In this document: positions 29,842 through 38,669 of the stretch, piece after piece
Position numbering within the stretch: position 1 is the stretch's first letter
How the letters are laid out: every line of letters starts with the position of its first letter
NCBI RefSeq assembly: GCF_007714205.1
Contig: NZ_VMQU01000039.1
Span: 1-43,729, forward strand
Direction: 5' to 3'
Length of the DNA: 43,729 bases
Source: Mycobacterium helveticum
GTDB lineage: Bacteria > Actinomycetota > Actinomycetes > Mycobacteriales > Mycobacteriaceae
Translations under genes and position numbers: made by a program
The notes under the pieces: generated by a model
What the model was told of the DNA's origin: nothing
Database searches by the model: none
Seen by the model: only the letters and a program-made list of their open reading frames with translations

Positions 29842-30810
29842 GTGGGCGACGACCCGTCCGGCACCGCCCCGAGCCTGCGGCAGCTCGGCGAGTTCGCCGT
29901 GATCGACCGGTTGGTGCGGGGGCGCCGGCAGCCCGGCGCGGTGCTGCTCGGGCCCGGCGACGACGCGGCGATGGTGTCCGCCGGTGACGGCCGGGTGCTG
30001 GCGTCCACCGACATGCTGGTGCAGGACCGGCACTTCCGGCTGGACTGGTCGACGCCGCACGATGTGGGACGCAAGGCGATCGCCCAGAACGCCGCCGACA
30101 TCGAGGCGATGGGGGCGCGGGCGACGGCCTTCCTCGTCGGCTTCGGCGCGCCCGGCGACACGGCGGCGGCGGACGCCGACGCGCTGGTCGACGGCATGTG
30201 GGAGGAGGCGGCACGGGTAGGCGCCGGCATCGTCGGCGGCGACCTCGTCAGCTGCCCGCAATGGGTGCTGTCGGTGACGGTGCTCGGTGACCTGGACGGT
30301 CGCCTGCCGGTGCTGCGGTCCGGCGCGAAACCCGGTTCGGTGCTGGCCGTCGCGGGCGACCTCGGCCGGTCGGCGGCCGGATACGCGCTGTGGCACAACG
30401 GAACCAGCGGTTTCGAAGACCTCCGCCGCCGGCATCTGGTGCCCCGGCCGCCGTACGGCGCGGGCGCCGCGGCCGCGGCCGCCGGCGCGCAGGCGATGAT
30501 CGACGTCTCCGACGGCCTGGTCGCCGACCTGCGGCATGTCGCCGAGGCGTCCGGGGTTGGCGTCGACGTGTCCACCGCGGCGCTCGCCGCCGACCACGGC
30601 CCGCTGACCGCGGCCGCGGCCGCGGTGGGCGCCGACGCGTGGTCGTGGGTGCTCGGCGGCGGCGAAGACCACGCGCTGGCGGCCTGTTTCGCCGGCGCGG
30701 CGCCGCCGGGGTGGCGTGTCGTCGGGCGGGTGCTCGACGGCCCGCCCCGGGTGCTCGTCGACGGCGCGCCGTGGGGCGGGTACGCGGGCTGGCAGTCGTT
30801 TCAGGATTAG
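29842..30810 (+). CDS. thiL: Thiamine-monophosphate kinase
   Basis: Phosphorylates thiamine monophosphate to thiamine pyrophosphate with ATP; the product is the cofactor of the IlvB in this window. 322 residues from GTG 29842, with GGAGG at 29833-29837 just upstream; the frame is open much further but without homology. PurM-like fold: LLGPGDDAAMV, the Mg-binding STDMLVQDRHF, AQNAADIEAMGA, GGDLVSC and VSDGLVADLRH. H37Rv carries IS1538 genes upstream of thiL; there is no trace of an insertion sequence here. Confidence 0.95.
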   Translation: MGDDPSGTAPSLRQLGEFAVIDRLVRGRRQPGAVLLGPGDDAAMVSAGDGRVLASTDMLVQDRHFRLDWSTPHDVGRKAIAQNAADIEAMGARATAFLVGFGAPGDTAAADADALVDGMWEEAARVGAGIVGGDLVSCPQWVLSVTVLGDLDGRLPVLRSGAKPGSVLAVAGDLGRSAAGYALWHNGTSGFEDLRRRHLVPRPPYGAGAAAAAAGAQAMIDVSDGLVADLRHVAEASGVGVDVSTAALAADHGPLTAAAAAVGADAWSWVLGGGEDHALAACFAGAAPPGWRVVGRVLDGPPRVLVDGAPWGGYAGWQSFQD

Positions 30811-30824
30811 CCGGGCAACGTGAG

Positions 30825-30830
30825 TAGGGT
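30825..30830 (+). promoter_or_regulatory. -10 box for the ung upstream ORF
   Basis: TAGGGT ends 6 nt before GTG 30837, the first codon of an 11-residue ORF, not before the ung start itself. Confidence 0.45.
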
Positions 30831-30836
30831 GGCGCG

Positions 30837-30872
30837 GTGACCGTCTACGCGATGACCGGGGGGCGGCGGTGA
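30837..30872 (+). CDS. 11-residue ORF coupled to ung
   Basis: GTG ACC GTC TAC GCG ATG ... encodes [11 protein letters not shown] and stops at TGA 30870-30872, which overlaps the ung GTG (30869-30871). A TAGGGT -10 box is placed so that transcription would start at its GTG. This fits a leaderless short ORF whose translation delivers ribosomes to ung, which has no clear ribosome binding site of its own other than the GGGGGGCGGCGG stretch inside the ORF. The peptide has no recognisable homology. Confidence 0.5.
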   Translation: MTVYAMTGGRR

Positions 30873-31552
30873 CCGCCCGGCCGTTGCGCGAACTCGTCGA
30901 GCCGGGCTGGGCGCGGGCCCTGGAGCCGGTGGCCGATCAGGTGGCCGCGATGGGGCAGTTTCTGAGGGCCGAGGTCGCGGCGGGTCGACGCTATCTGCCG
31001 GCAGGGCCGAACGTGTTGCGCGCCTTCGCTTTTCCGTTCGAAAGTGTGCGGGTCCTCATCGTCGGGCAGGACCCGTATCCGACCCCGGGGCATGCGGTGG
31101 GCCTGAGCTTCTCGGTCGCCCCGGATGTGCGCCCGCTGCCCCGCAGCCTGGCCAACATCTTCGACGAGTACACCGCGGACCTGGGGCATCCGCAGCCCTC
31201 GTGCGGCGATCTGACGCCGTGGGCGCAGCGGGGGGTGCTGTTGCTCAACAGGGTGCTCACGGTGCGCCCGAGCAATCCGGCGTCGCACCGGGGCAAGGGC
31301 TGGGAACCGGTGACGGAGTGCGCGATCCGCGCCCTGGCCGAACGCCCGCAGCCGCTGGTGGCAATCCTGTGGGGCCGCGACGCGTCGACGCTCACACCGG
31401 TGCTGGCCGCCGGTGACTGCGTGGCGATCGAGTCGCCGCACCCCTCGCCGCTGTCGGCGTCCCGCGGGTTCTTCGGCTCGCGGCCCTTCAGCCGCGCCAA
31501 CGACCTGCTGAAGGAGCGGGGCGCCGATCCGATCGACTGGCGGTTGCCCTGA
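30869..31552 (+). CDS. ung: Uracil-DNA glycosylase
   Basis: Family 1 UDG that removes uracil from DNA to start base excision repair. 227 residues, the same as Rv2976c. The catalytic motif [17 protein letters not shown] has the activating Asp at about residue 68, [17 protein letters not shown] contains the uracil-contacting Asn, and [21 protein letters not shown] is the leucine-loop motif with the catalytic His. A high-GC genome is prone to cytosine deamination, which fits its conservation. The GTG start overlaps the stop of a short upstream ORF. Confidence 0.97.
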   Translation: MTARPLRELVEPGWARALEPVADQVAAMGQFLRAEVAAGRRYLPAGPNVLRAFAFPFESVRVLIVGQDPYPTPGHAVGLSFSVAPDVRPLPRSLANIFDEYTADLGHPQPSCGDLTPWAQRGVLLLNRVLTVRPSNPASHRGKGWEPVTECAIRALAERPQPLVAILWGRDASTLTPVLAAGDCVAIESPHPSPLSASRGFFGSRPFSRANDLLKERGADPIDWRLP

Positions 31553-31681
31553 CCGGAACGACGGCGCTTTGGGTATCGCGCCGGAGCGGACCGTCCGGTG
31601 CGGGCGCCAGGTGCGCGCCGCGACCGCGGGAGTTCGGCAGGTGCGCAGGACAGGCGCCGCCGCGGCGGGGTCGGGGCCGCG

Positions 31682-31876
31682 TCAGCCCCGGACGACCTTG
31701 CCGGCCTTGATGCAGGACGCGCACACGTTGAGCCGCTGCTTGTTGCCGCCGGGACGGGTCGCGACGTGCACGGTCTGAACGTTGGGGTCCCACCGGCGGC
31801 TGGTGCGGCGGTGGGAGTGCGACACCGACTTGCCGAAGCCGGGGCCCTTCCCGCAGATATCGCACACAGCGGCCAT
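31682..31876 (-). CDS. rpmB: 50S ribosomal protein L28
   Basis: 64-residue large-subunit protein, reading [20 protein letters not shown]...[14 protein letters not shown], and so on. The four cysteines in CDIC and CASC mark the zinc-binding (C+) form, as opposed to the C- paralogue induced by zinc limitation. GAGGAG lies 7 nt upstream of ATG 31876. A TATCCT hexamer at 31961-31966 on the minus strand may be its -10. The frame stays open upstream to 31990, but that part is not conserved. It is divergent from the FakA-like gene, an arrangement common in bacteria (rpmB next to DAK2/fakA). Confidence 0.95.
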   Translation of the reverse strand: MAAVCDICGKGPGFGKSVSHSHRRTSRRWDPNVQTVHVATRPGGNKQRLNVCASCIKAGKVVRG

Positions 31877-32043
31877 GTCAAAGCTCCTCAAGTCATCGGG
31901 GGTCCGGCAAGCTGGCCGGGATAGCGCAGCCGAGATGTCCCTGCAAAACCGGGTCAGGCCAGGATACCGACTGTGGTGGGCAACCACCAAAACGATCGGC
32001 GGCCCACGGCCGTCTTACGGCGCGTGGTGTCGGCGCCGGTGGC

Positions 32044-32049
32044 TAGGCT
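32044..32049 (+). promoter_or_regulatory. -10 box upstream of the FakA-like gene
   Basis: TAGGCT at 32044-32049 predicts a start site near 32056, which gives about 60 nt of leader before GTG 32115. Confidence 0.4.
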
Positions 32050-32114
32050 CAATGGGCCGGTTCCCGAGCTACGCTGGCGCGCATCGGAGGCCGGCGCGGA
32101 GGAGGGCGGAGGAG

Positions 32115-33824
32115 GTGGGTCGCTTGAGCACTTCGCAGGGCACGCTCGAGGGCAGGCCGAACCGTTCGCTGGACGCGTCGGCCCTGCGGGACTGGGCGCA
32201 CACCGCCGTCGGCGACCTGATCGTCCACATCGACGAGATCAACCGGCTCAACGTGTACCCCGTCGCCGATTCCGACACCGGCGCGAACATGCTGTTCACG
32301 ATGCGTTCCGCGCTCGCGGAGGCGAACGCGTCGGCGGGTGGTTCGGGGTGCGTCGCCCGGGTCGCGGCCGCCCTGTCGGCCGGTGCGCTCAACGGTGCCC
32401 GCGGCAACTCCGGGGTGATCCTGTCGCAGATCCTGCGTGGTGTCGCCGACGTCGCCGCGGCCCGCGCGGCCGACTCCGGCGGTGAGCTGGCCGAGCTGGA
32501 CGCCGCCGTCCTCGGGGCCGGGCTGCACCGCGCCGTCGACCTGGTGATCGCCTCGATGGGCGGCCAGGAGGTGCCCGGGACCATCGTCTCGGTGTTGCGG
32601 GCCGCCGCCGACGCCGTCGCGGGGTGCGCCGGCGAAGGGTTGGCCGCCGCGCTGACCGCGGCGGGCGACGCGGCGGTGGTCGCGCTGGAGAAGACCACGG
32701 AGCAACTCGAGGTGCTCGCTGACGCCGGTGCCGTCGACGCGGGGGGACGGGGCCTGCTGGTCCTGCTGGACGCGCTGCGGTCGACGGTCACCGGGCAGAC
32801 GCCGGCCCGCGAGGTGTACGAGCTGTCGCCGCGCGCGCCGCAGCCCGACGGTCCCGCTCAGCGGCCGTCGCCGCAGTTCGAGGTGATGTACCGGCTGGAC
32901 GGGTGCGCGGCGGGAGCCGCGGACGCGCTGCGGGAGCGGCTCGGGGAACTCGGCGACTCCGTGGCGATCGCGGCCGCGCGCTCGACCGGGGACGGCTATT
33001 CGGTGCACGTGCACACCGACGACGCCGGCGCCGCGATCGAGGCGGGGCTGGCCGCCGGGAGGCCGAGCCGGATCGTGGTGTCGGCCCTGAGCTCGGGTGC
33101 CGCGGGGTTGCCGGCGGGCAGCTGGACGCGGGAACGGGCGGTCCTGGCCGTCGTCGACGGCGACGGCGCCGCCGAGTTGTTCGGCAGTGAGGGCGCCTGT
33201 GTGCTGCGCTCGGACCCCGCCGACACCGAGCCGCCCGGCCACATCAGCGCCCACCAGCTGGTGCGGGCCGTGGTAGACACCGGCGCCGCGCAGGTGATGG
33301 TGCTGCCCAACGGCTTTGTGGCCGCCGAGGAACTGGTGGCCGGCTGCACCGCGGCCATCGGCTGGGGCATCGAGGTGGTCCCGATACCGACCGGGTCGAT
33401 GGTGCAGGGGCTGGCCGCGCTGGCCGTGCACGAAACCGGCAGGCAGGCCGTCGACGACGGGTACACGATGGCGCGCGCGGCCGGCTCGGCCCGGCACGGC
33501 TCGGTGCGCATCGCGACCGAGAGCGCGCTGACGTGGGCGGGTCGCTGCAAACCGGGTGACGGCCTGGGCATCGCGGGCGACGAGGTGCTGATCGTGGCCG
33601 CCGACGCGACCACGGCCGCGATCGGCCTGCTCGACCTGCTGCTGGCCGCGGGCGGCGACCTGGTGACGGTGCTGGTGGGCGCCGGCATCGCGACGGCCGG
33701 CGGGGATTCCGCGGGTATCGGCGACGTGCTGCAGCGACACGTGCACGACCACCACCCGGGCACCGAGCTGGTGACCTACCACACGGGCCATCACGGTGAC
33801 GTGCTGCTGATCGGGGTCGAGTAG
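32115..33824 (+). CDS. DAK2/FakA-like phosphatase-kinase family protein
   Basis: 569 residues from GTG 32115; GGAGGG and GGAGGAG lie just upstream, and the in-frame TTG 32124 is an alternative with better spacing. The N-terminal DAK2 (DhaL-like, ATP-binding) domain shows NRLNVYPVADSDTGANMLFTM and GARGNSGVILSQILRG; the C-terminal DegV-related DUF1949-type half shows GYSVHVHTDDAGAAIEAG and ends HHGDVLLIGVE. In Firmicutes FakA phosphorylates fatty acids bound to FakB; a partner has not been found in this window. H37Rv carries this gene split as Rv2975c/Rv2974c, while here it is intact. Only 2 bp separate it from recG, indicating an operon. Confidence 0.85.
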   Translation: MGRLSTSQGTLEGRPNRSLDASALRDWAHTAVGDLIVHIDEINRLNVYPVADSDTGANMLFTMRSALAEANASAGGSGCVARVAAALSAGALNGARGNSGVILSQILRGVADVAAARAADSGGELAELDAAVLGAGLHRAVDLVIASMGGQEVPGTIVSVLRAAADAVAGCAGEGLAAALTAAGDAAVVALEKTTEQLEVLADAGAVDAGGRGLLVLLDALRSTVTGQTPAREVYELSPRAPQPDGPAQRPSPQFEVMYRLDGCAAGAADALRERLGELGDSVAIAAARSTGDGYSVHVHTDDAGAAIEAGLAAGRPSRIVVSALSSGAAGLPAGSWTRERAVLAVVDGDGAAELFGSEGACVLRSDPADTEPPGHISAHQLVRAVVDTGAAQVMVLPNGFVAAEELVAGCTAAIGWGIEVVPIPTGSMVQGLAALAVHETGRQAVDDGYTMARAAGSARHGSVRIATESALTWAGRCKPGDGLGIAGDEVLIVAADATTAAIGLLDLLLAAGGDLVTVLVGAGIATAGGDSAGIGDVLQRHVHDHHPGTELVTYHTGHHGDVLLIGVE

Positions 33825-33826
33825 TC

Positions 33827-36067
33827 GTGGCGTCGCTCGGCGAACGGCTCACCTTCGTGATCGGCGCCAAGGCCGCCGATCCGCTGGAGGAGGCCTTCGG
33901 CATCCGCACCGTCAACGACCTGCTGCGCCACTACCCGCGCAGCTACACCGAGGGCGCGACCCGCTGGGGCGCGGACGGGGACGGGGACGGTCAGCAACGC
34001 CCGGAAGCCGGCGAGCACATCACGATCGTCGACACGATCACCGAGACCACGTCGTTCCCGATGCGGACCAACCGCGCCAGGATGTGTCACCGCATCACCC
34101 TGGGCTCGGGCCGCAACGCGGTGACCGCGACGTTCTTCAACGCGAACTACATCAAGAAAGACCTCGTCAAGGGCACCAAGGTGATGCTGTCCGGGGAGGT
34201 CGGGTTCTTCAAGAACGTCATGCAGCTCACGCACCCGGCGTTTCTCATCCTCGACTCGCCGGACGGCAAGAACCGCGGCACCAGCTCGCTGAAGAACATC
34301 GCCATCGCCTCGCAGGCCACCGCCGGCGAGGTGCAGATGTCGGCGTTCGAGCGGGCCTTCTTCCCGATTTACCCGGCAACCACGAAGGTGCAGAGCTGGG
34401 ACATCTTCCGGTGCGTGCGTCAGGTGCTCGACGTCCTGGACCCCGTCGACGATCCGCTGCCGGCGGCATTGGTCGCCGAGTACGGCCTGGTCTCGCAGGA
34501 TCGGGCGCTGCGCGACATCCACCTGGCCGAGAGCGAGCCGGAGCGCCGGCGGGCGCGCGAACGCCTGACCTTCGACGAAGCCGTCGGCCTGCAGTGGGGA
34601 TTGCTCGGCCGCCGGCACGGTGAGCTGTCGGAATCGGGGCCCCCGGCGCCGGCGCGCGGGGGTGGGCTGGTGACAGAACTGTTGCGGCGGTTGCCGTTCG
34701 AGCTGACGGCGGGCCAGCGCGAGGTGCTCGACGCGATCTCGCGGGAGCTGTCGGCCACCCGGCCGATGAATCGGCTGCTGCAGGGCGAGGTCGGGTCGGG
34801 CAAGACCATCGTCGCCGTGCTGGCGATGCTGCAGCTGGTCGACTCCGGCTACCAGTGCGCGCTGCTTGCGCCAACGGAAGTCCTTGCCGCCCAACATCTG
34901 CGATCCATCAGCGACGTTCTCGGCCCGTTGGGCACGGCGGGCCAGCTGGGCGGGACGGACACCGATGACGGGGTGGCCACCCGGGTGGCGCTGCTGAGCG
35001 GATCGATGACGGCGGCCCAGAAGAAACGTGTCCGCGCGGAGGTCGCCTCCGGCCAGGCGGGGATCGTCATCGGCACCCACGCGTTGCTCCAGGACGCGGT
35101 GGAGTTCCACAAGCTGGGCATGGTGGTGGTCGACGAGCAGCACCGGTTCGGCGTCGAACAGCGAGACCGGTTGCGCGCCAAGGCCCCTGCCGGGATCACG
35201 CCGCACCTGCTGGTGATGACGGCCACGCCGATCCCGCGCACCGTCGCGCTGACCGTCTACGGCGACCTGGAAACCTCGACGCTGCGGGAACTTCCGCGCG
35301 GACGCCGGCCGATCACCACCAATGCGATCTTCGTCAAGGACAAGCCCGCGTGGCTGGAGCGCGCCTGGCAGCGCATCGGCGAGGAGGTCGCCGAGGGACG
35401 CCAGGCCTACGTGGTGGCGCCCCGGATCGACGAGAACGACGGCAAAGAGGAGCAGGACGCCCGGCCGTCGGCGACCGCCGAGGGGCTGTTCGCGCGCTTG
35501 CGTTCCCATGAGCTGGCCCACCTGCGGCTGGGTCTGATGCACGGACGGCTGCCGGCCGACGAGAAGGACGCCGTGATGGCGGCCTTCCGCGCGCGTGAGA
35601 TCGACGTCCTGGTGTGCACCACCGTCATCGAGGTGGGCGTGGACGTACCCAACGCCACCGTGATGCTGGTGATGGACGCCGACCGGTTCGGGATCAGCCA
35701 GCTGCACCAGTTGCGGGGACGCATCGGCCGCGGCGAGCACCCCGGTCTGTGCCTGCTGGCCAGCTGGGTGGCGCCGGGATCGCGGGCCGGCCAGCGGCTC
35801 ACCGCCGTCGCCGGCACGCTGGACGGGTTTGTCCTCGCCGACCTGGACCTCAAAGAACGTCGGGAGGGAGATGTCCTGGGCCGCAACCAGTCCGGCCGTG
35901 CTATCAACCTGCGCCTGCTTTCCCTGGCCGAGCATCGCGAGGTCATCGAGGCGGCGCGCGAGTTCTGCGCCCGGGCTTACGAGCAGAACCCCGGGGACGC
36001 CGGCCTGGAGTTGCTGGCCGCCACGTTCACCAACACTGACCGCATCGAATACCTGGACAAGTCTTGA
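33827..36067 (+). CDS. recG: ATP-dependent DNA helicase RecG
   Basis: Branch-migration helicase that regresses stalled forks and processes Holliday junctions. 746 residues, Rv2973c having 737. The N-terminal wedge/OB domain covers roughly residues 50-200. Helicase motifs: Walker A GEVGSGKT (about 322-329), ALLAPTEVLAAQHL, DEQHRFG as the DExH box, TATPIPRTVAL, LMHGRLPADEK, TTVIEVGVDVPNAT and QLRGRIGRGEHPG. All are intact. The TGA overlaps a TTG that opens a short MIRU-like ORF leading to the next gene. Confidence 0.97.
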   Translation: MASLGERLTFVIGAKAADPLEEAFGIRTVNDLLRHYPRSYTEGATRWGADGDGDGQQRPEAGEHITIVDTITETTSFPMRTNRARMCHRITLGSGRNAVTATFFNANYIKKDLVKGTKVMLSGEVGFFKNVMQLTHPAFLILDSPDGKNRGTSSLKNIAIASQATAGEVQMSAFERAFFPIYPATTKVQSWDIFRCVRQVLDVLDPVDDPLPAALVAEYGLVSQDRALRDIHLAESEPERRRARERLTFDEAVGLQWGLLGRRHGELSESGPPAPARGGGLVTELLRRLPFELTAGQREVLDAISRELSATRPMNRLLQGEVGSGKTIVAVLAMLQLVDSGYQCALLAPTEVLAAQHLRSISDVLGPLGTAGQLGGTDTDDGVATRVALLSGSMTAAQKKRVRAEVASGQAGIVIGTHALLQDAVEFHKLGMVVVDEQHRFGVEQRDRLRAKAPAGITPHLLVMTATPIPRTVALTVYGDLETSTLRELPRGRRPITTNAIFVKDKPAWLERAWQRIGEEVAEGRQAYVVAPRIDENDGKEEQDARPSATAEGLFARLRSHELAHLRLGLMHGRLPADEKDAVMAAFRAREIDVLVCTTVIEVGVDVPNATVMLVMDADRFGISQLHQLRGRIGRGEHPGLCLLASWVAPGSRAGQRLTAVAGTLDGFVLADLDLKERREGDVLGRNQSGRAINLRLLSLAEHREVIEAAREFCARAYEQNPGDAGLELLAATFTNTDRIEYLDKS

Positions 36068-36141
36068 CCGCCGGCGACGATGCAGAGCGTAGCGATGAGG
36101 TGGGGGCACCTCCCGCCTGCGGGGGAGAGCGGCGCAGGTGA
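36064..36141 (+). CDS. 25-residue MIRU-like ORF bridging recG and the HNH gene
   Basis: Reads from TTG 36064 (overlapping the recG TGA) through GDDAERSDE... to TGA 36139-36141, which overlaps the HNH gene GTG at 36138. The DNA GCGACGATGCAGAGCGTAGC followed by GATGAGG is the hallmark of mycobacterial interspersed repetitive units, known from the senX3-regX3 junction as short ORFs overlapping both neighbours. The middle holds an inserted hairpin CTCCCGC/GCGGGGGAG. The initiation codon is weak, so coupling by re-initiation is more likely than an independent protein. Confidence 0.5.
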   Translation: MTAGDDAERSDEVGAPPACGGERRR

Positions 36142-36848
36142 ACCGCAAAGTGCTGTTGTGGTTGTCGGCGGTCGCGGTGCTCGCGTTGGTCGTCGCCCAT
36201 CAGACGTTGGGCTCCAAGGCCGCCGAGCGCGCCGAGGTGGCCGCGCGCGCGGACGTGCCCACGGTGCAGCCCGGCACCGACGTGCTCGCCGGCATCGGGG
36301 TGCTGCCGCAGCGGCTGCACCGCTACGACTACCGCAGGGCGGCGTTCGGCGACGCGTGGGACGACAACAACGACGCCCCGCTCGGGCACAACGGCTGCGA
36401 CACCCGCGACGACATCCTCAACCGCGACCTCGTCGACAAGACGTATGTGTCGGTCAAGCGCTGCCCGGACGCGGTGGCCACCGGAACGCTGCACGACCCG
36501 TACACCAACAAGACCATCGCCTTCCAGCGCGGTGCGCACACCGGCGAATCGGTGCAGATCGACCACATCGTCCCGCTGGCCTACGCGTGGGACATGGGGG
36601 CCTACGCATGGCCGTTCGCCGAGCGGTTGCGATTCGCCAACGACCCGGCGAACCTGCTGGCCGTGGACGGGCGGGCCAATCAGGACAAGGGGGATTCGCC
36701 CCCGGCGCGCTGGATGCCGCCGAACACCGCATTCGACTGCCAGTACGCCATGCAGTTCATCGCCGTGCTGCGCGGCTACCAGCTGCCCGTCGACGAGCCT
36801 TCCGCCGGGGTTCTGCGGCAGGCCGCGGCCACCTGCCCGGCAGGCTGA
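36138..36848 (+). CDS. Exported or membrane-anchored HNH nuclease-like protein (DUF1524)
   Basis: 236 residues, counterpart of Rv2972c (annotated as a possible membrane or exported protein). An N-terminal hydrophobic helix (residues 4-22, VLLWLSAVAVLALVVAHQT) acts as signal peptide or anchor. The secreted part has the HNH pattern VQIDHIVPLAYAWDMGA (His about 139), then NDPANLLAVDGRANQDKGDSPPARWMPP, typical of the DUF1524/GmrSD C-terminal His-Me finger group. It probably cleaves nucleic acid outside the cytoplasm, perhaps for nutrient release; not shown experimentally to my knowledge. A Cys pair (about 91, 108) may be a disulfide, made by the DsbA/VKOR pair encoded downstream. Confidence 0.85.
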   Translation: MNRKVLLWLSAVAVLALVVAHQTLGSKAAERAEVAARADVPTVQPGTDVLAGIGVLPQRLHRYDYRRAAFGDAWDDNNDAPLGHNGCDTRDDILNRDLVDKTYVSVKRCPDAVATGTLHDPYTNKTIAFQRGAHTGESVQIDHIVPLAYAWDMGAYAWPFAERLRFANDPANLLAVDGRANQDKGDSPPARWMPPNTAFDCQYAMQFIAVLRGYQLPVDEPSAGVLRQAAATCPAG

Positions 36849-36930
36849 CGCGGGGGCGCGCCCGGGTGTGAACGTCGCGACGCGACACGCCGCGCAGGCG
36901 TCGTGAGATGCGCAGTCGGGACGGAGCGGA

Positions 36931-37782
36931 TCAGGAGTCCGTGCCGTCGAAGGTGTCCGGGTCCGGGCGCAGCCGGGTGCCGTCGTTGAGGCCGTCGAGC
37001 GCGTCCATGTGCCCGGAGGCCAGCTCGAAGCCGAAGACGTCGAGGTCGGCGGCCATGTGCTCGGCCTGCGCCGAGCGGAACACCACGGCGTTACCCAGTT
37101 GCAGGTTCCACCGCAGCAGCACCTGGGCGGGCGTCCTGCCGTATTCGCCGGCGATCGAGGTCACCGTCGGGTTGTCCATCAGCCTGCCCAGTGCCAGCGG
37201 CGTGTGGGACTGCGTCACCACGTTGTGCTGCGCGTTCACCTTGCGCAACTCGGCCTGGTTGAGCAGCGGATGCAGCTCGACCTGGTTGACGACCGGCGTG
37301 ACGAAGGTCAGGTCGATGACGGTCGACAGGTGCTCCTGGGTGAAGTTGCAGACGCCGATCGAGCGGGCGTGGCCCTCGCCGCGGCACTGGATCAGACCGC
37401 CGAAGGAATCCACGTATGTGCCCAGCGACGCGGCCGGCCAGTGGATCAGGTAGAGGTCCACGTAGTCCAGGCCGAGCCGCTCGAGGCTGGCGGTGCAGGC
37501 TTTCATGGAATTGGTGAGACCCTGCTCGGCGGTGGCCAGTTTGGTGGTGACGAAAAGCTCGGCGCGCGGAATGCCGGAGGCCGCGATCGCGCGGCCGACG
37601 CCGGCCTCGTTGCCGTAGGCCGCGGCGGTGTCGATCAGCCGGCAGCCGATCTCCAGCGCCGCCGACACCGCGCGTTCGGCCTCGTCGTCCGACAAATCCG
37701 CGACGCCCAAGCCGAGAACCGGCATCGTGTTTTCGTCATTGAGAGCTATCGAGGGTACGGCTGCGCCCGACTCGCCAGTCAC
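36931..37782 (-). CDS. Aldo/keto reductase (Rv2971-like)
   Basis: NADPH-dependent (beta/alpha)8 oxidoreductase of 283 residues, similar to Rv2971, which reduces dicarbonyls such as methylglyoxal in M. tuberculosis relatives. The catalytic tetrad is visible: Asp and Tyr in [11 protein letters not shown], Lys in FVTTKLAT, His in LYLIHWP. Further signatures are [18 protein letters not shown] and the cofactor-binding [18 protein letters not shown], where the usual IPKS is replaced by FRSA. The GTG start at 37782 overlaps the stop of the decayed paralogue upstream (GTGA), so the two were once translationally coupled. Confidence 0.92.
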   Translation of the reverse strand: MTGESGAAVPSIALNDENTMPVLGLGVADLSDDEAERAVSAALEIGCRLIDTAAAYGNEAGVGRAIAASGIPRAELFVTTKLATAEQGLTNSMKACTASLERLGLDYVDLYLIHWPAASLGTYVDSFGGLIQCRGEGHARSIGVCNFTQEHLSTVIDLTFVTPVVNQVELHPLLNQAELRKVNAQHNVVTQSHTPLALGRLMDNPTVTSIAGEYGRTPAQVLLRWNLQLGNAVVFRSAQAEHMAADLDVFGFELASGHMDALDGLNDGTRLRPDPDTFDGTDS

Positions 37783-38170
37783 GTTGTTGACCTACCTGTG
37801 AAATTGAAAGTTCGCGGATCCGGACCAAGCCGCGTTGAATCCTCCGGCGAAGAGATCCGCGCCGTCTGGCCGGCGCTGAGTTCGAGGTCGAACACGTCGA
37901 AGTTACTCGCTATCCGTGAGGGGGTCACCGACTTGGGAATCACGATCTTACCCAGCTGGATGCGCCGAAGGATCAGCACGTGCGCCTCGGTTCGTCCGAA
38001 ACCGTCGGCGAGGCCGGCCACCGTCGGGTGGGTCGGCAATTCGCGCTGCCCCGGGGGTGCCCCCGCCCCGGTTGCGATGCCGGGCTGCGCGTGCGCCTCC
38101 CGCAACTCGTTCCGGGGGGGCATCGCGGATGCAGCTCGATCTGGTTGACCGCCGGGACGGCGCCGGCGAG

Positions 38171-38190
38171 GTCGATCAGAGTCGATCAGA
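38171..38190. repeat. 10-bp tandem duplication inside the AKR pseudogene
   Basis: GTCGATCAGA is perfectly repeated (38171-38180 and 38181-38190). Deleting one copy rejoins the aldo/keto reductase frame. Confidence 0.9.
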
Positions 38191-38352
38191 ACGGTCAGGT
38201 GCGCGGGTTCGAAGTTGCTCATCCCGATCCGGCGGATCCGGCCCCGAGCGCGCCGGTGGGCGAACGCCTTGCAGGTGTCCACGAACGCGTTCCGCGCGGG
38301 CAGCGGCCCGTGATCAGGGTCGAGACAGTCGAGCCCGAGCCGATCCATGCCG

Positions 38353-38385
38353 GCCTTGAACAGGCCTTGAACAGTCCTTGAACAG
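38353..38385. repeat. 11-bp tandem triplication inside the AKR pseudogene
   Basis: GCCTTGAACAG occurs at 38353 and 38364, and with one change (T for G) at 38375. The two extra copies add 22 bp, which shifts the frame by one. Confidence 0.9.
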
Positions 38386-38669
38386 GGGGGAACGCCGCCA
38401 GCGTGCTGTCATAACCCTGGTCGGCGTTCCACAGTGTGGTCACCACGTACAGTTGATCGCGCGGCACGCCGGACTCGGCCACCGCCGGCCCGGTCTCCCG
38501 TCCGTTGCGGTAGGCCGCGACGGTGTCGATATGCCGGTGACCGGCCCGCAGCGCGGCCCCGGCCGCCTGGTCGGTTTCCGCCGGCGGGGCCTCGAACACT
38601 CCGAGCCCGACGACGGGGATCGCATTACCGTCATGCAGCGTGACGCAGTTTTTCGCGAGGGAGCGGCCG

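Larger units (their letters stand above)
37779..38660 (-). pseudogene. Aldo/keto reductase paralogue, frameshifted
   Basis: Homology to aldo/keto reductases is spread over two frames: LHDGNAIPVVGLGVFEAPP through GYDSTLAAF in one, then MDRLGLDCLD, RRIGMSNFEPAHLTVLID and KIVIPKSVTPSRIASNFDVFDLELSA in another. An 11-bp triplication (38353-38385) causes the first frameshift and a 10-bp duplication (38171-38190) the second; removing one 10-bp copy restores LTVLIDLAGAVPAVNQIELHP. A third shift lies near the C run at 38115-38121. The LYLIH segment is also shortened, and no clear start codon remains. It is non-functional. Its end overlaps the start of the intact paralogue. Confidence 0.85.

Noticed and set aside
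31553..31681. Possible small gene or RNA between ung and rpmB
   Set aside because: 129 GC-rich bases with short inverted repeats only; no start/ribosome site or convincing fold.
33791..36148. 785-codon minus-strand frame opposite recG
   Set aside because: Shadow of recG; composition Arg/His/Gln-rich without domains.
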